This document shows, one piece after another, positions 1 to 8,096 of a stretch of DNA of 64,000 bases. Numbering within the stretch: position 1 is the first letter of the stretch; the number at the start of each line of letters is the position of its first letter. A program made the position numbers and the translations under genes. The DNA lies in assembly GCF_023205095.1 (NCBI RefSeq), contig NZ_CP046242.1:2283001-2347000 (forward strand), in the 5' to 3' direction. Source of the stretch: Bizionia sp. M204 (GTDB lineage: Bacteria; Bacteroidota; Bacteroidia; Flavobacteriales; Flavobacteriaceae). The notes beneath the pieces are model-generated. The model did not search any database. It was not told where the DNA came from and saw only the letters and a list, made by a program, of their open reading frames with translations.

Positions 1-53
1 AAGGGGCAAGTGCTAAAACGGCACAACTAATCTATAAATCCCTTAACCCGTAA
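1..53 (+). CDS. 3' end of a gene cut by the left edge
   Basis: Reading from base 3, an open frame encodes a 16-residue tail (GASAKTAQLIYKSLNP) that ends in TAA at 51-53, just before the convergent methyltransferase gene. The tail looks like a real protein C-terminus. A G-x-AS-x-K pattern like this occurs at the end of UDP-GlcNAc 2-epimerase/glycosyltransferase-type proteins, but 16 residues cannot support an assignment. It could be a chance open frame. Confidence 0.35.
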   Translation, partial: GASAKTAQLIYKSLNP

Positions 54-63
54 AAGGCAGACT

Positions 64-1206
64 TTAAAACAGTTTTTCTTTTGAATTTTGAACACCAGAA
101 AGTGTTTCCTGAAGGGACTTGGCAATAGCATAACCCAATAAAGGCGGAACGGCATTTCCTATTTGCTGATATTGACTCAAACCCTTTTCCCAACTCATTT
201 TAGTTCGCATCCCTTGAAAAATAAAGGTATCTGGAAATGATTGTAATCGCGCGCCTTCACGTGCCGTAAAATTTCGATGTAAGAACGGATGAATAAAATT
301 ACTTTGAAAAGATGCTGCAATGGTTGGCGCAGGCTTTTCAGCATGTAAACGCTGATTATTTTGCGAAAAAACAATCTTGGATTTCTCCTTCGGGTTTCCA
401 CGTTTTACCGCAGCATGTTCTTGAGAAACATGCGCCAAAGATTCACCCGCTTTAATTACCTGAAACCGATTGATTAATCGTTGGGTATGACGCATAGCTA
501 TGTGGTTAAAAACCAACGTACTTTGCTGCCGTATAAATTCTTGATAAGTATTTGATGCATCCATTTCATAAGTCATTTTTTCGGCACCTTCCGATGCTTT
601 TATTTGTGGTAAATCGGAAATGGCTTCCCAAACGGTTATCGGTTTCTCATATGTTTTCTTTGGGAAAACCGGTTGCTTTTCTAAATCCTTTCGAATGCCA
701 ATCATAATAACCCGTTGCCTATTTTGTGGCACGCCATAATCTGAAGCTAAAAGCACTTGATATTCCACCTGATATCCAATTCCAGCATTTTCAAACTCAT
801 CTTTCATAAGTTTAATAACCTGTCCTTTTTGCATGGATAATAAGCCACGTACATTTTCCATGACAAAGGCTTTGGGCTGTAAATCGGTAACCACACGAAC
901 AAACTCATAAAACAACTCGTTTCTAGGATCTGATTTTGCTTTGTTTCTGTTTTTGTTAGCCAATGAAAACCCTTGACAAGGTGGACCTCCAACAACGACA
1001 TCCACAGGATTTGAAAGGTGTTTTTTTAATTCATTTGTAGAAATGTCTCGTAAATCGTTTTTAATAAACGGCACATTTGGAAAGTTATGGGAATAGGTTT
1101 TTTCGCAATTTTCATCCACATCACTAGCTAACAGTGTTTGGAATCCAGCCCATTTAAAACCAAGTGCTAATCCACCACAACCCGAAAACAAATCGACTAC
1201 ATTCAT
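64..1206 (-). CDS. DNA (cytosine-5-)-methyltransferase
   Basis: This 380-residue protein has the full ordered motif set of C5 cytosine DNA methyltransferases. Motif I (DLFSGCGG, about residues 5-12) binds SAM. Motif IV GGPPCQGFS places the catalytic Cys at 77. Motif VI ENVRG lies near 117, motif VIII QNRQR at 161-165, and motif X (QIGNAVPP) near 347. The target-recognition region is roughly residues 190-300. The gene is divergent from the NlpC/P60 gene. No restriction endonuclease is seen on its right side and the left neighbour is cut off, so it is either an orphan enzyme or part of a restriction-modification pair outside the window. The recognition site cannot be predicted from the sequence. 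Confidence 0.93.
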   Translation of the reverse strand: MNVVDLFSGCGGLALGFKWAGFQTLLASDVDENCEKTYSHNFPNVPFIKNDLRDISTNELKKHLSNPVDVVVGGPPCQGFSLANKNRNKAKSDPRNELFYEFVRVVTDLQPKAFVMENVRGLLSMQKGQVIKLMKDEFENAGIGYQVEYQVLLASDYGVPQNRQRVIMIGIRKDLEKQPVFPKKTYEKPITVWEAISDLPQIKASEGAEKMTYEMDASNTYQEFIRQQSTLVFNHIAMRHTQRLINRFQVIKAGESLAHVSQEHAAVKRGNPKEKSKIVFSQNNQRLHAEKPAPTIAASFQSNFIHPFLHRNFTAREGARLQSFPDTFIFQGMRTKMSWEKGLSQYQQIGNAVPPLLGYAIAKSLQETLSGVQNSKEKLF

Positions 1207-1303
1207 ATTGTAAAATTCCTTTTGAAAGGTTAAAAGTAACCGTTTTATACCTGTTGTCCAACCAAGTTTTTAAGTTGTTATTATTTTTTATAACAAAAAT
1301 GTG

Positions 1304-1311
1304 TATTTTTG
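1304..1311 (+). promoter_or_regulatory. Candidate -7 promoter box (TATTTTTG)
   Basis: A TAnnTTTG match ends only 5 bases before the ATG of the NlpC/P60 lipoprotein. The nearest TTG upstream (1275-1277) is 26 bases away, longer than the usual spacing of about 19-22. If the box is real, the transcript would start at or within a few bases of the start codon, making a leaderless mRNA. Confidence 0.35.
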
Positions 1312-1316
1312 GAAAT

Positions 1317-1844
1317 ATGCAAAAAAGCTTACTTATTTTATTATGCCTATTCTGTTTTTCGGCATGTAAATCGACAAAAAAGGCGACTACCTCATCGAAA
1401 AGAACAACTAAATCGGCTCCAGCTGTCAAAAAAATAGGCAGTAACAACGGGACTTATAATTCTCAAGCCGAATCTATTATAGATTACGCCAAAACGTTTA
1501 ACGGCGTGAAATATAAATATGGTGGCACAACCAAAAAAGGTATGGATTGTTCTGGTTTAATTGTAACATCCTTTAAAAAAGAAGCCATACAATTGCCACG
1601 AACCACATCACAATTAGCCGTAACAGGCGATTGGGTAGATGTTAAAGAAGTTCAAAAAGGGGATTTATTATTTTTTGCTACTAATAAAAATAGCCGAAAC
1701 GTAAATCATGTAGGAATTGTAACCGAATCGCGTACTGGTTTTGTTGAATTTATTCATGCCTCTACCAGTAGCGGCGTTATGATTTCAGAGCTTTCTGAAA
1801 AGTATTGGTATTTTGCATTTGTTCAAGCACGACGAATCTTGTAA
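1317..1844 (+). CDS. NlpC/P60 family lipoprotein, cell-wall peptidase
   Basis: The open frame extends upstream to 1164, but the ATG at 1317 gives a clear lipoprotein signal peptide with lipobox FSAC and lipidated Cys17, so I start there (175 aa). A basic Ser/Thr-rich linker leads to an NlpC/P60 domain with catalytic Cys78 in MDCSG, His131 in NHVGI and a second polar His147. Enzymes of this family cut gamma-D-Glu-diaminopimelate bonds in peptidoglycan. The protein should sit in the periplasm, anchored to a membrane. The comEC gene starts 22 bases downstream on the same strand. Confidence 0.88.
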   Translation: MQKSLLILLCLFCFSACKSTKKATTSSKRTTKSAPAVKKIGSNNGTYNSQAESIIDYAKTFNGVKYKYGGTTKKGMDCSGLIVTSFKKEAIQLPRTTSQLAVTGDWVDVKEVQKGDLLFFATNKNSRNVNHVGIVTESRTGFVEFIHASTSSGVMISELSEKYWYFAFVQARRIL

Positions 1845-1866
1845 GTTATTTTTGTAACTTACTATT

Positions 1867-3912
1867 GTGAAACTTCTTGATTTTCCGATAGTTAAACTAA
1901 CATGTTGTTTCATGTTAGGTATTTTAGTGAGTTTGCAGTTGGCATTATCACTGAAGTTTTCTGTGACTATAACTTTCGTACTACTTCTAATTCTTACCAT
2001 TACGTATGTTGTAACCCAAAATCAGTTTAAACAATCCATCTGGTTTGGGCTAGCTGCGTATTTGATGGTTATGAGTTTGGGTAATTTAAGTGTGGAAATA
2101 CATAACCATCTGAATTATGACAAACATTATACACATCAGTACTCAATTTCTGAAGCCAAATTTTCAAAGTTTCAATTACGAATTTTAGAGGTTATTAAAC
2201 CCAATATATTCAACCAACGTTACATTGCGGAAATAGTAACAATTAATGGTAAAAGTGTTTTTGGAGATATTCTATTAAACATTGGTAAAGACAGCAGTTT
2301 TTCAAACCTTGAAGTAGATGATAAGATTCAAATCTTTGGCGGTTTAAAAGAACTTTACAGGCCTTTAAATCCGCATCAATTTGATTACCAAAGGTATTTA
2401 GAAAACCATCAAATTTATGCTCAAATTTATTGCAAGGCTGAATTTGTTTCTGTTCTATCAAGAGAAAAACATAGCATGTATGGTTATGCTGACTATTTCC
2501 GTCAAGCGATAAATAAAGGTCTCCAGAAATATAAGTATAGTGCATCTGAATTAGCGGTTATTAACGCCCTACTTTTAGGGCAGCGTCAGGATATTGGAAA
2601 GGAATTATATGCGGATTATGTAAATGCTGGAGCCATTCATATTCTAGCAATTTCTGGATTGCATATTGGCATTATTCTGTTCCTTTTAAAATGGTTGTTT
2701 AAACCTTTATTACTTATTAAACATGGTCGGTATATTACTGCTATCATCATTCTTTTTATACTGTGGAGTTATGCCGTGGTTGCGGGATTATCACCTTCTA
2801 TTTTACGCGCTGTAACCATGTTTAGTGTAATAACCGTAGGTATGTATTTAAAACGGCCTTATAACATTTATAACACGTTGGCTATTTCGGCATTTATATT
2901 ACTAATATGGAATCCTATGATTTTATTTGAAATCGGTTTTCAGTTAAGTTATTTAGCGGTTATTGGAATCGTAGCAATTCATCCGCTACTGTTTGCACGC
3001 TTAAAAACACCCTATGCCTTTCCTAATAAAATCATCACGTTAATAACGGTTTCATTAGCTGCGCAGTTAGGGATTTTTCCTTTGAGTATTTTCTATTTCC
3101 ATCAATTTCCTGGGCTTTTCTTATTAACTAATGTGGTTGTCATTCCATTTTTAGGATTCATTCTAGGTTATGGATTATTAATTTTCGGAATGGCTTTAAT
3201 GGACGTTCCTAAGAGCTTATTGACTGATATTTTTGGAGATATTATTAGTTTGATGAATCAGTTTTTTAAATGGATTGCAGAACAGGACGTTTTCATATTT
3301 AGAGATATTCCCATGAATTGGTTTCTTGTTATTGGTCTATATCTTATAATCCTACTCTTTACGAGGTATTTTATATCGAAAGCGTTCAATAAACTTGTTT
3401 TGGCAATGGTTGTGACTTGCGTATTCCAAATAGGTTTGTTTTTTAATCAGTTTTGGTATAGCAATAACAACGAATTTGTAGTATTTCACAAAAGCAGACA
3501 CAGTATTATTAGTAAAAATTCTAGATTTCACTTACAAGTATTCCACAACTTGGACAGCCTAAAATTAAAATCAGATTATAGCATTGCTAATTATCGCGTT
3601 GGGAATTTTATTAAGACGATAGACTATCAAAGCATTCAAAATGCCTATCATTTCAACCAGAAACAATTTTTAATAATTGACAGTTTGGGCGTTTACAAAA
3701 ACATATCCTTTAAGCCGGATTATATTATTTTGAGCCAGTCGCCAAAAATTAATTTAAATCGACTAATCGATTCTTTAAATCCGCAAGTTATTATTGCTGA
3801 TGGCAGCAATTACAAATCGTATATAAACCGATGGCATGAAACCTGTAAAACACGAAAACGCCTTTTTCACTATACAGGTGAAAAAGGCGCTTTTATATTG
3901 AAAGAAAACTAA
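1867..3912 (+). CDS. comEC: ComEC/Rec2-family DNA uptake channel
   Basis: This 681-residue multi-spanning membrane protein starts with GTG. It has an N-terminal membrane pair, a soluble DUF4131-type segment (about residues 95-205) and the competence membrane domain, whose hallmark HILAISGLHIGI lies near residue 260. In the family, ComEC carries single-stranded DNA across the inner membrane in natural transformation. The last 150 residues resemble the end of the metallo-beta-lactamase domain found in longer ComEC proteins (PDYIILSQSP, then a GAFIL ending), but I see no HxHxDH metal site. The nuclease-like domain is therefore absent or degenerate. The neighbour downstream is convergent. Confidence 0.87.
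   Translation: MKLLDFPIVKLTCCFMLGILVSLQLALSLKFSVTITFVLLLILTITYVVTQNQFKQSIWFGLAAYLMVMSLGNLSVEIHNHLNYDKHYTHQYSISEAKFSKFQLRILEVIKPNIFNQRYIAEIVTINGKSVFGDILLNIGKDSSFSNLEVDDKIQIFGGLKELYRPLNPHQFDYQRYLENHQIYAQIYCKAEFVSVLSREKHSMYGYADYFRQAINKGLQKYKYSASELAVINALLLGQRQDIGKELYADYVNAGAIHILAISGLHIGIILFLLKWLFKPLLLIKHGRYITAIIILFILWSYAVVAGLSPSILRAVTMFSVITVGMYLKRPYNIYNTLAISAFILLIWNPMILFEIGFQLSYLAVIGIVAIHPLLFARLKTPYAFPNKIITLITVSLAAQLGIFPLSIFYFHQFPGLFLLTNVVVIPFLGFILGYGLLIFGMALMDVPKSLLTDIFGDIISLMNQFFKWIAEQDVFIFRDIPMNWFLVIGLYLIILLFTRYFISKAFNKLVLAMVVTCVFQIGLFFNQFWYSNNNEFVVFHKSRHSIISKNSRFHLQVFHNLDSLKLKSDYSIANYRVGNFIKTIDYQSIQNAYHFNQKQFLIIDSLGVYKNISFKPDYIILSQSPKINLNRLIDSLNPQVIIADGSNYKSYINRWHETCKTRKRLFHYTGEKGAFILKEN
3859..3894 (+). 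terminator. Terminator hairpin inside the end of comEC
   Basis: Arms CGCCTTTTTCAC (3859-3870) and GTGAAAAAGGCG (3878-3889) pair perfectly around a 7-base loop and are followed by CTTTT. The hairpin lies within the last codons of comEC, where the gene meets the convergent thioredoxin-like gene two bases after its stop. Confidence 0.6.
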
Positions 3913-3913
3913 A

Positions 3914-4462
3914 TTAGTTTGTAAACTCTGGTTTAAAAGCTTGAGCAAACGCTTGAAAATCTTGCTGTGTTTTAAAATTGTTATGCTCATTATTTTTAAA
4001 CACCTTTAAATATAACTCCAATTGTTGTGGTGTTTGATAACCAATAATAGGCGCTAATAAATTAGCATCTTCATCCAAATATACAATAGTAGGATAGGAT
4101 CGGATACTAAAATAGCGAGCTAATTCATGACCTGAATTACGCTTGTTAGCTTTTGCTGGATCATAACCTGGGTTTGTATACGTTTTCCCTTTAAACGTAA
4201 CAGTTTCATTTCCTTCAGCGTTAAATTTTACGGCGTAAAAATGTTTATTAACATAATCTGCCACATCCTTATTTTGAAAGGTATTTTTATCTAACATTTT
4301 ACAAGGACCACACCAATTGGTGTACATATCCATCATGATTTTTTTAGGTTTTTTCTTTTGAAGTTCTACAGCTTCTTCAAGAGTTACCCAATTAATTTCT
4401 TGTGCCACGCTAACTGTCGAGAACCCGACAATTAGTATTAAAGTATAAAATAAATTTCTCAT
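3914..4462 (-). CDS. Periplasmic thioredoxin-fold protein (CGPC)
   Basis: This 182-residue protein has a signal peptide (about residues 1-20, ending VSVA-Q) and a thioredoxin fold with CGPC at 51-54 in a WCGPCK context. It fits the DUF255/thioredoxin_7 group of exported thiol reductases or disulfide-handling proteins. RSYPTIVYL carries the expected cis-Pro. An insert of about 25 residues separates the active-site helix from the rest of the fold. The partner protein is unknown. Confidence 0.8.
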   Translation of the reverse strand: MRNLFYTLILIVGFSTVSVAQEINWVTLEEAVELQKKKPKKIMMDMYTNWCGPCKMLDKNTFQNKDVADYVNKHFYAVKFNAEGNETVTFKGKTYTNPGYDPAKANKRNSGHELARYFSIRSYPTIVYLDEDANLLAPIIGYQTPQQLELYLKVFKNNEHNNFKTQQDFQAFAQAFKPEFTN

Positions 4463-4498
4463 GTTCTATTTGTTGTATTATATGTTCCGAACTTACAA

Positions 4499-4523
4499 AA
4501 AACACGCCAAAAAGGCGTGTTTT
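4499..4523 (-). terminator. Rho-independent terminator of the first POT gene
   Basis: Perfect 10-base arms AAAACACGCC and GGCGTGTTTT enclose a 5-base loop. On the minus strand the hairpin follows the POT transporter stop by about 25 bases and runs into Ts. Confidence 0.8.
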
Positions 4524-4548
4524 GAATTAAATTTAGCAATTTTATTAA

Positions 4549-6333
4549 TTAGCGCACACCATGCATTAATCGTTTAAGTAAAGGATTTAATGCCATAGAT
4601 ATAAGTCCCACAGCAATAGGAATTACCGCAAAAATTAAAAAGAAGGTTCCTAAAGAATACGCTTCAGAAATCTTATCAATCATTCCACCCATAGTATTTG
4701 CAGCCTTTTGTCCAACGGCAATGGCTAAATACCATACGCCAAACATAAAACCAATCATACGAGCAGGAACTAACTTACTTAAATAGGACAATCCTAAAGG
4801 TGATAAGCACAACTCGCCCATGGTATGAAATAAGTAGGCCAGAATTAAGAATACCATGCTTACTGATGCTGTTCTAGCTCCAGGTGGAATATCTGATGCA
4901 CCATATGATAAAATGGCAAAACCAACGCCTAATAACACCAATCCAATACCATATTTCATGGCAGCACTTGGGTTGTATTTACTTTCCCACCATTTCGAAA
5001 ATAATGGCGCTAATGTAATAATAAAGAATGAGTTTAAAATTCCAAACCAAGTAGCATCAACCGTCATTTCTGTTTGACTAAATTTATCGTATAAACGGAA
5101 TATTACTAATCCCCAAACCCCAACAAATGCAATAGCTAGGACAATATTAGAAGCGCCAATTTTGGTAAAGGTTTTCTTAAATATTAAAGCAATAACATAG
5201 GTTATAATAATCAGCGGAATTGTTGTTAAAAGCCCATCTATTATTTTAAATATTGTCGCCGAATTCCCAGTTAAACTTCTATCGGTATAATCACTTGCAA
5301 ACAAGGTCATAGATCCTAAAGATTGCTCAAAGAACGCGAAGAAAAAGACTGTGAATAAGGCAAATATGGTAACAGCAATTAATCGGTCGCGAACTATAGG
5401 TAAATAACGTGCAATACGTGTAATTAACAAAACAAGAAACATGGCCAAAGCCGCAAGAATAACGATATTCGTACCACTCATTCCTCCTATTTCAAAAGGT
5501 ACCAAGGACATTGAGTAGATAACATCCAAAGGATCATTAAAAAGATACAGTAATCCACCAATAGAGGATAAGACAATCAAGACATAATCGAAAGTCGTAA
5601 ATGGATTTAGCTTAATTTCTGCTTGCATTTCCTCTACTATTTCCACATTGGTTTCGTTTGGTGTATGCTCCAAAACAACCTCTTCTTTTCTACCTGGTTT
5701 ATCACCAATACTTCCAAATATTTTATGAGCTAACATAAATTGAAGCATTCCTAAAAGCATAAATATACCTGCTAAACCAAAGCCCCAATGCCAGCCGTAA
5801 TTTTCGGCTAAGTAACCACAAAGCATCATTCCAAAGAAAGCTCCAGCATTAACACCCATATAAAATATGGTATACGCACCATCCTTTTTGGACTCACGTG
5901 TTTTATACATTTCAGAAATTATAGAGGTGATATTTGGTTTAAAAAAACCAGTTCCAATTACCAATAAGGCAAGACCTATATAAAAACTCATAGTGGTATC
6001 AAAAGCCATGGCTGCGTGACCAAGGGTCATGACTAAACAACCAATAATTACGGCAATGCGATAGCCTGTAAACTTATCAGCAATCCAACCTCCTACAATA
6101 GGCGTTAAATATAGTAAAGAGGCATAAGTACCTATTAGCGCCAATGCATGTTCTCGAGGCCAATCCCATCCCGGATTATCACTCATCATTGGAGCTGTTA
6201 AAAATAAGATAAGAAGGATTCGCATTCCATAGAAAGAAAAACGCTCCCACATCTCTGTAAAGAAAAGAATAAATAGTCCTACTGGATGTCCGAGAACTGT
6301 GTCCTTAAATAAATTTTCAATATCCGTATTCAT
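4549..6333 (-). CDS. POT/PTR2 family proton-dependent peptide transporter
   Basis: This 594-residue inner-membrane transporter carries the POT signature near its N-terminus (FFTEMWERFSFYGMR, with the ExxERF motif) and the FYMGVNAGAF segment of helix 5. Between the two six-helix bundles lie two extra hydrophobic helices (about residues 248-265 and 290-308), the HA/HB pair typical of bacterial POT proteins, so about 14 membrane spans are expected. Family members import di- and tripeptides with protons. A paralogue and a dipeptidyl peptidase IV follow upstream on the same strand, which fits use of proteins as food. Confidence 0.92.
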   Translation of the reverse strand: MNTDIENLFKDTVLGHPVGLFILFFTEMWERFSFYGMRILLILFLTAPMMSDNPGWDWPREHALALIGTYASLLYLTPIVGGWIADKFTGYRIAVIIGCLVMTLGHAAMAFDTTMSFYIGLALLVIGTGFFKPNITSIISEMYKTRESKKDGAYTIFYMGVNAGAFFGMMLCGYLAENYGWHWGFGLAGIFMLLGMLQFMLAHKIFGSIGDKPGRKEEVVLEHTPNETNVEIVEEMQAEIKLNPFTTFDYVLIVLSSIGGLLYLFNDPLDVIYSMSLVPFEIGGMSGTNIVILAALAMFLVLLITRIARYLPIVRDRLIAVTIFALFTVFFFAFFEQSLGSMTLFASDYTDRSLTGNSATIFKIIDGLLTTIPLIIITYVIALIFKKTFTKIGASNIVLAIAFVGVWGLVIFRLYDKFSQTEMTVDATWFGILNSFFIITLAPLFSKWWESKYNPSAAMKYGIGLVLLGVGFAILSYGASDIPPGARTASVSMVFLILAYLFHTMGELCLSPLGLSYLSKLVPARMIGFMFGVWYLAIAVGQKAANTMGGMIDKISEAYSLGTFFLIFAVIPIAVGLISMALNPLLKRLMHGVR

Positions 6334-6454
6334 AGTATAGTTAGTTAAAATATAAAGCGCATATATAGACGAAACCGCCTGTAAATTATTTTACTTTCAA
6401 AAAGCTAGTACTGAAAATCATTACTATCTTTTCAAGTAAACATTAAAAATTACG

Positions 6455-8044
6455 TTACTCAATTCCATGCATCATTCTTTTCAGCATCGGGTTTAATAAC
6501 AACATAATTAAAGCTGCTGAAATTGGAATTATAGTAAATATTAAAAAGAAGGTTGTTAAACCGTATTCTTCAGAAATTGGGTCGATATAACTTCCCGTAA
6601 AACCACCTAATAGATTTGCAAAGAAATTAGCTGTAAACCAAATTCCAAACATTAAACTAACAAATTTCACAGGCGCTAATTTACTTACATAAGATAACCC
6701 AACTGGAGACACACATAGCTCTCCCATAGTATGTAAGAAATAGGCAACTACCAAAAACATTAAACTAACAGAAGCTGTTTTAGCACCATCTGGTATTCCC
6801 GCTGCTCCATAAGCTAAAACTCCAAATCCAAAACCTACTAGAAGCAAACCAATAGCAAATTTAACTGGGCCTGAAGGATTTAATTTACTTTCCCAAATTT
6901 TAGAAAATAAAGGCGCAAATAATATAATAAACAATGAATTTAAAACTGAAAACCATGATGCCGGAACTTCCGTTGCATCTGATTGAAACTCTCTATTTAA
7001 CATCCAAATAACAATTCCCCAAATAATTACAAAACTCAAGCCTAATAACACATTGGCAAACGCGTAATTCTGAAATGTTTGCTTAAATAACATCACTAAA
7101 ACCCAAGTAATAACCAACATTGGAACCACTGTGATTATGGTGTTTACTATTTTGAAAGTTAGTGCTGCACTACCAACTAACGCTCGATCTGTATAATCTG
7201 CTGCAAAAACGGTCATAGATCCTCCCGCTTGCTCAAATGCCCACCAGAAAAATATTACAAATATTGAAAACACACCAATAACAATCATTCTATCTCTGAC
7301 AACTCCAGAACTTTCTGCTTCTTCGATAACTTCTTCTATATCTTCTCCAATTTTTTCAACACTATCCTCAATTACATCGTCAAAATCTTGTGTTTGCTTT
7401 GGCGACAATCCAATTCTTCCAAATATTTTTTGAGTAAAATAGAATTGTAACATCCCTAAAAACATAAAAATACCAGCTAATCCAAAACCATAATGCCATC
7501 CAATATTTTCCCCAATATATCCACATAACAAAATACCTAAAAAGGCTCCTGCATTAATACCCATATAAAAAATGGTATAACCTGAATCTTTTTCTTTACC
7601 ATGATTTTTATAAAGTTGTCCAACCATAGACGAAATGTTTGGTTTAAAAAATCCATTTCCTATAATTAATAAGGATAACCCAATATAAAAGAAAATAGAT
7701 GTCAATCCCTCTAGTGCCATGGAACCGTGACCAAGAGTCATAATTAATGCACCAAGTACCACAGCGTTTCGGTATCCCATAAATTTATCTGCAATAAAAC
7801 CACCAATAATAGGTGTTAGGTAAACCAATCCTGTATACCAACCGTATAAAACTAATGCGTCTGCTCTAGACCAATCCCAACCACCATCAATAAGTGTAGA
7901 CACTAAAAATAGTACAAGTAATGCTCTCATACCATAGAAGGAAAAACGCTCCCACATTTCAGTAAAAAACAACACAAATAATCCTGCAGGATGTCCTAAC
8001 ACTGTTTTTTGATTCTCAGCAGAGCCTCCAAATTTAAATTCCAT
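6455..8044 (-). CDS. Second POT family peptide transporter, lacking the HA/HB helix pair
   Basis: This 529-residue paralogue of its neighbour has the same FFTEMWERFSFYGMR signature and FYMGINAGAF helix. Where the neighbour has two extra membrane helices, this protein has a short, strongly acidic linker (about residues 215-250, rich in Asp and Glu), so a 12-span topology is expected. It presumably imports short peptides, perhaps with a different size or charge preference. It lies 52 bases from the DPP IV gene on the same strand. Confidence 0.92.
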   Translation of the reverse strand: MEFKFGGSAENQKTVLGHPAGLFVLFFTEMWERFSFYGMRALLVLFLVSTLIDGGWDWSRADALVLYGWYTGLVYLTPIIGGFIADKFMGYRNAVVLGALIMTLGHGSMALEGLTSIFFYIGLSLLIIGNGFFKPNISSMVGQLYKNHGKEKDSGYTIFYMGINAGAFLGILLCGYIGENIGWHYGFGLAGIFMFLGMLQFYFTQKIFGRIGLSPKQTQDFDDVIEDSVEKIGEDIEEVIEEAESSGVVRDRMIVIGVFSIFVIFFWWAFEQAGGSMTVFAADYTDRALVGSAALTFKIVNTIITVVPMLVITWVLVMLFKQTFQNYAFANVLLGLSFVIIWGIVIWMLNREFQSDATEVPASWFSVLNSLFIILFAPLFSKIWESKLNPSGPVKFAIGLLLVGFGFGVLAYGAAGIPDGAKTASVSLMFLVVAYFLHTMGELCVSPVGLSYVSKLAPVKFVSLMFGIWFTANFFANLLGGFTGSYIDPISEEYGLTTFFLIFTIIPISAALIMLLLNPMLKRMMHGIE

Positions 8045-8096
8045 AATAATTTATATTAGTTAGTATTAATTAGTTTAACTTTTGATTAAAAAAAAT

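Noticed and set aside
1154-1447. Minus-strand open frame across the NlpC/P60 promoter region
   Set aside because: It overlaps two better supported genes, and the translation has no recognisable domain.
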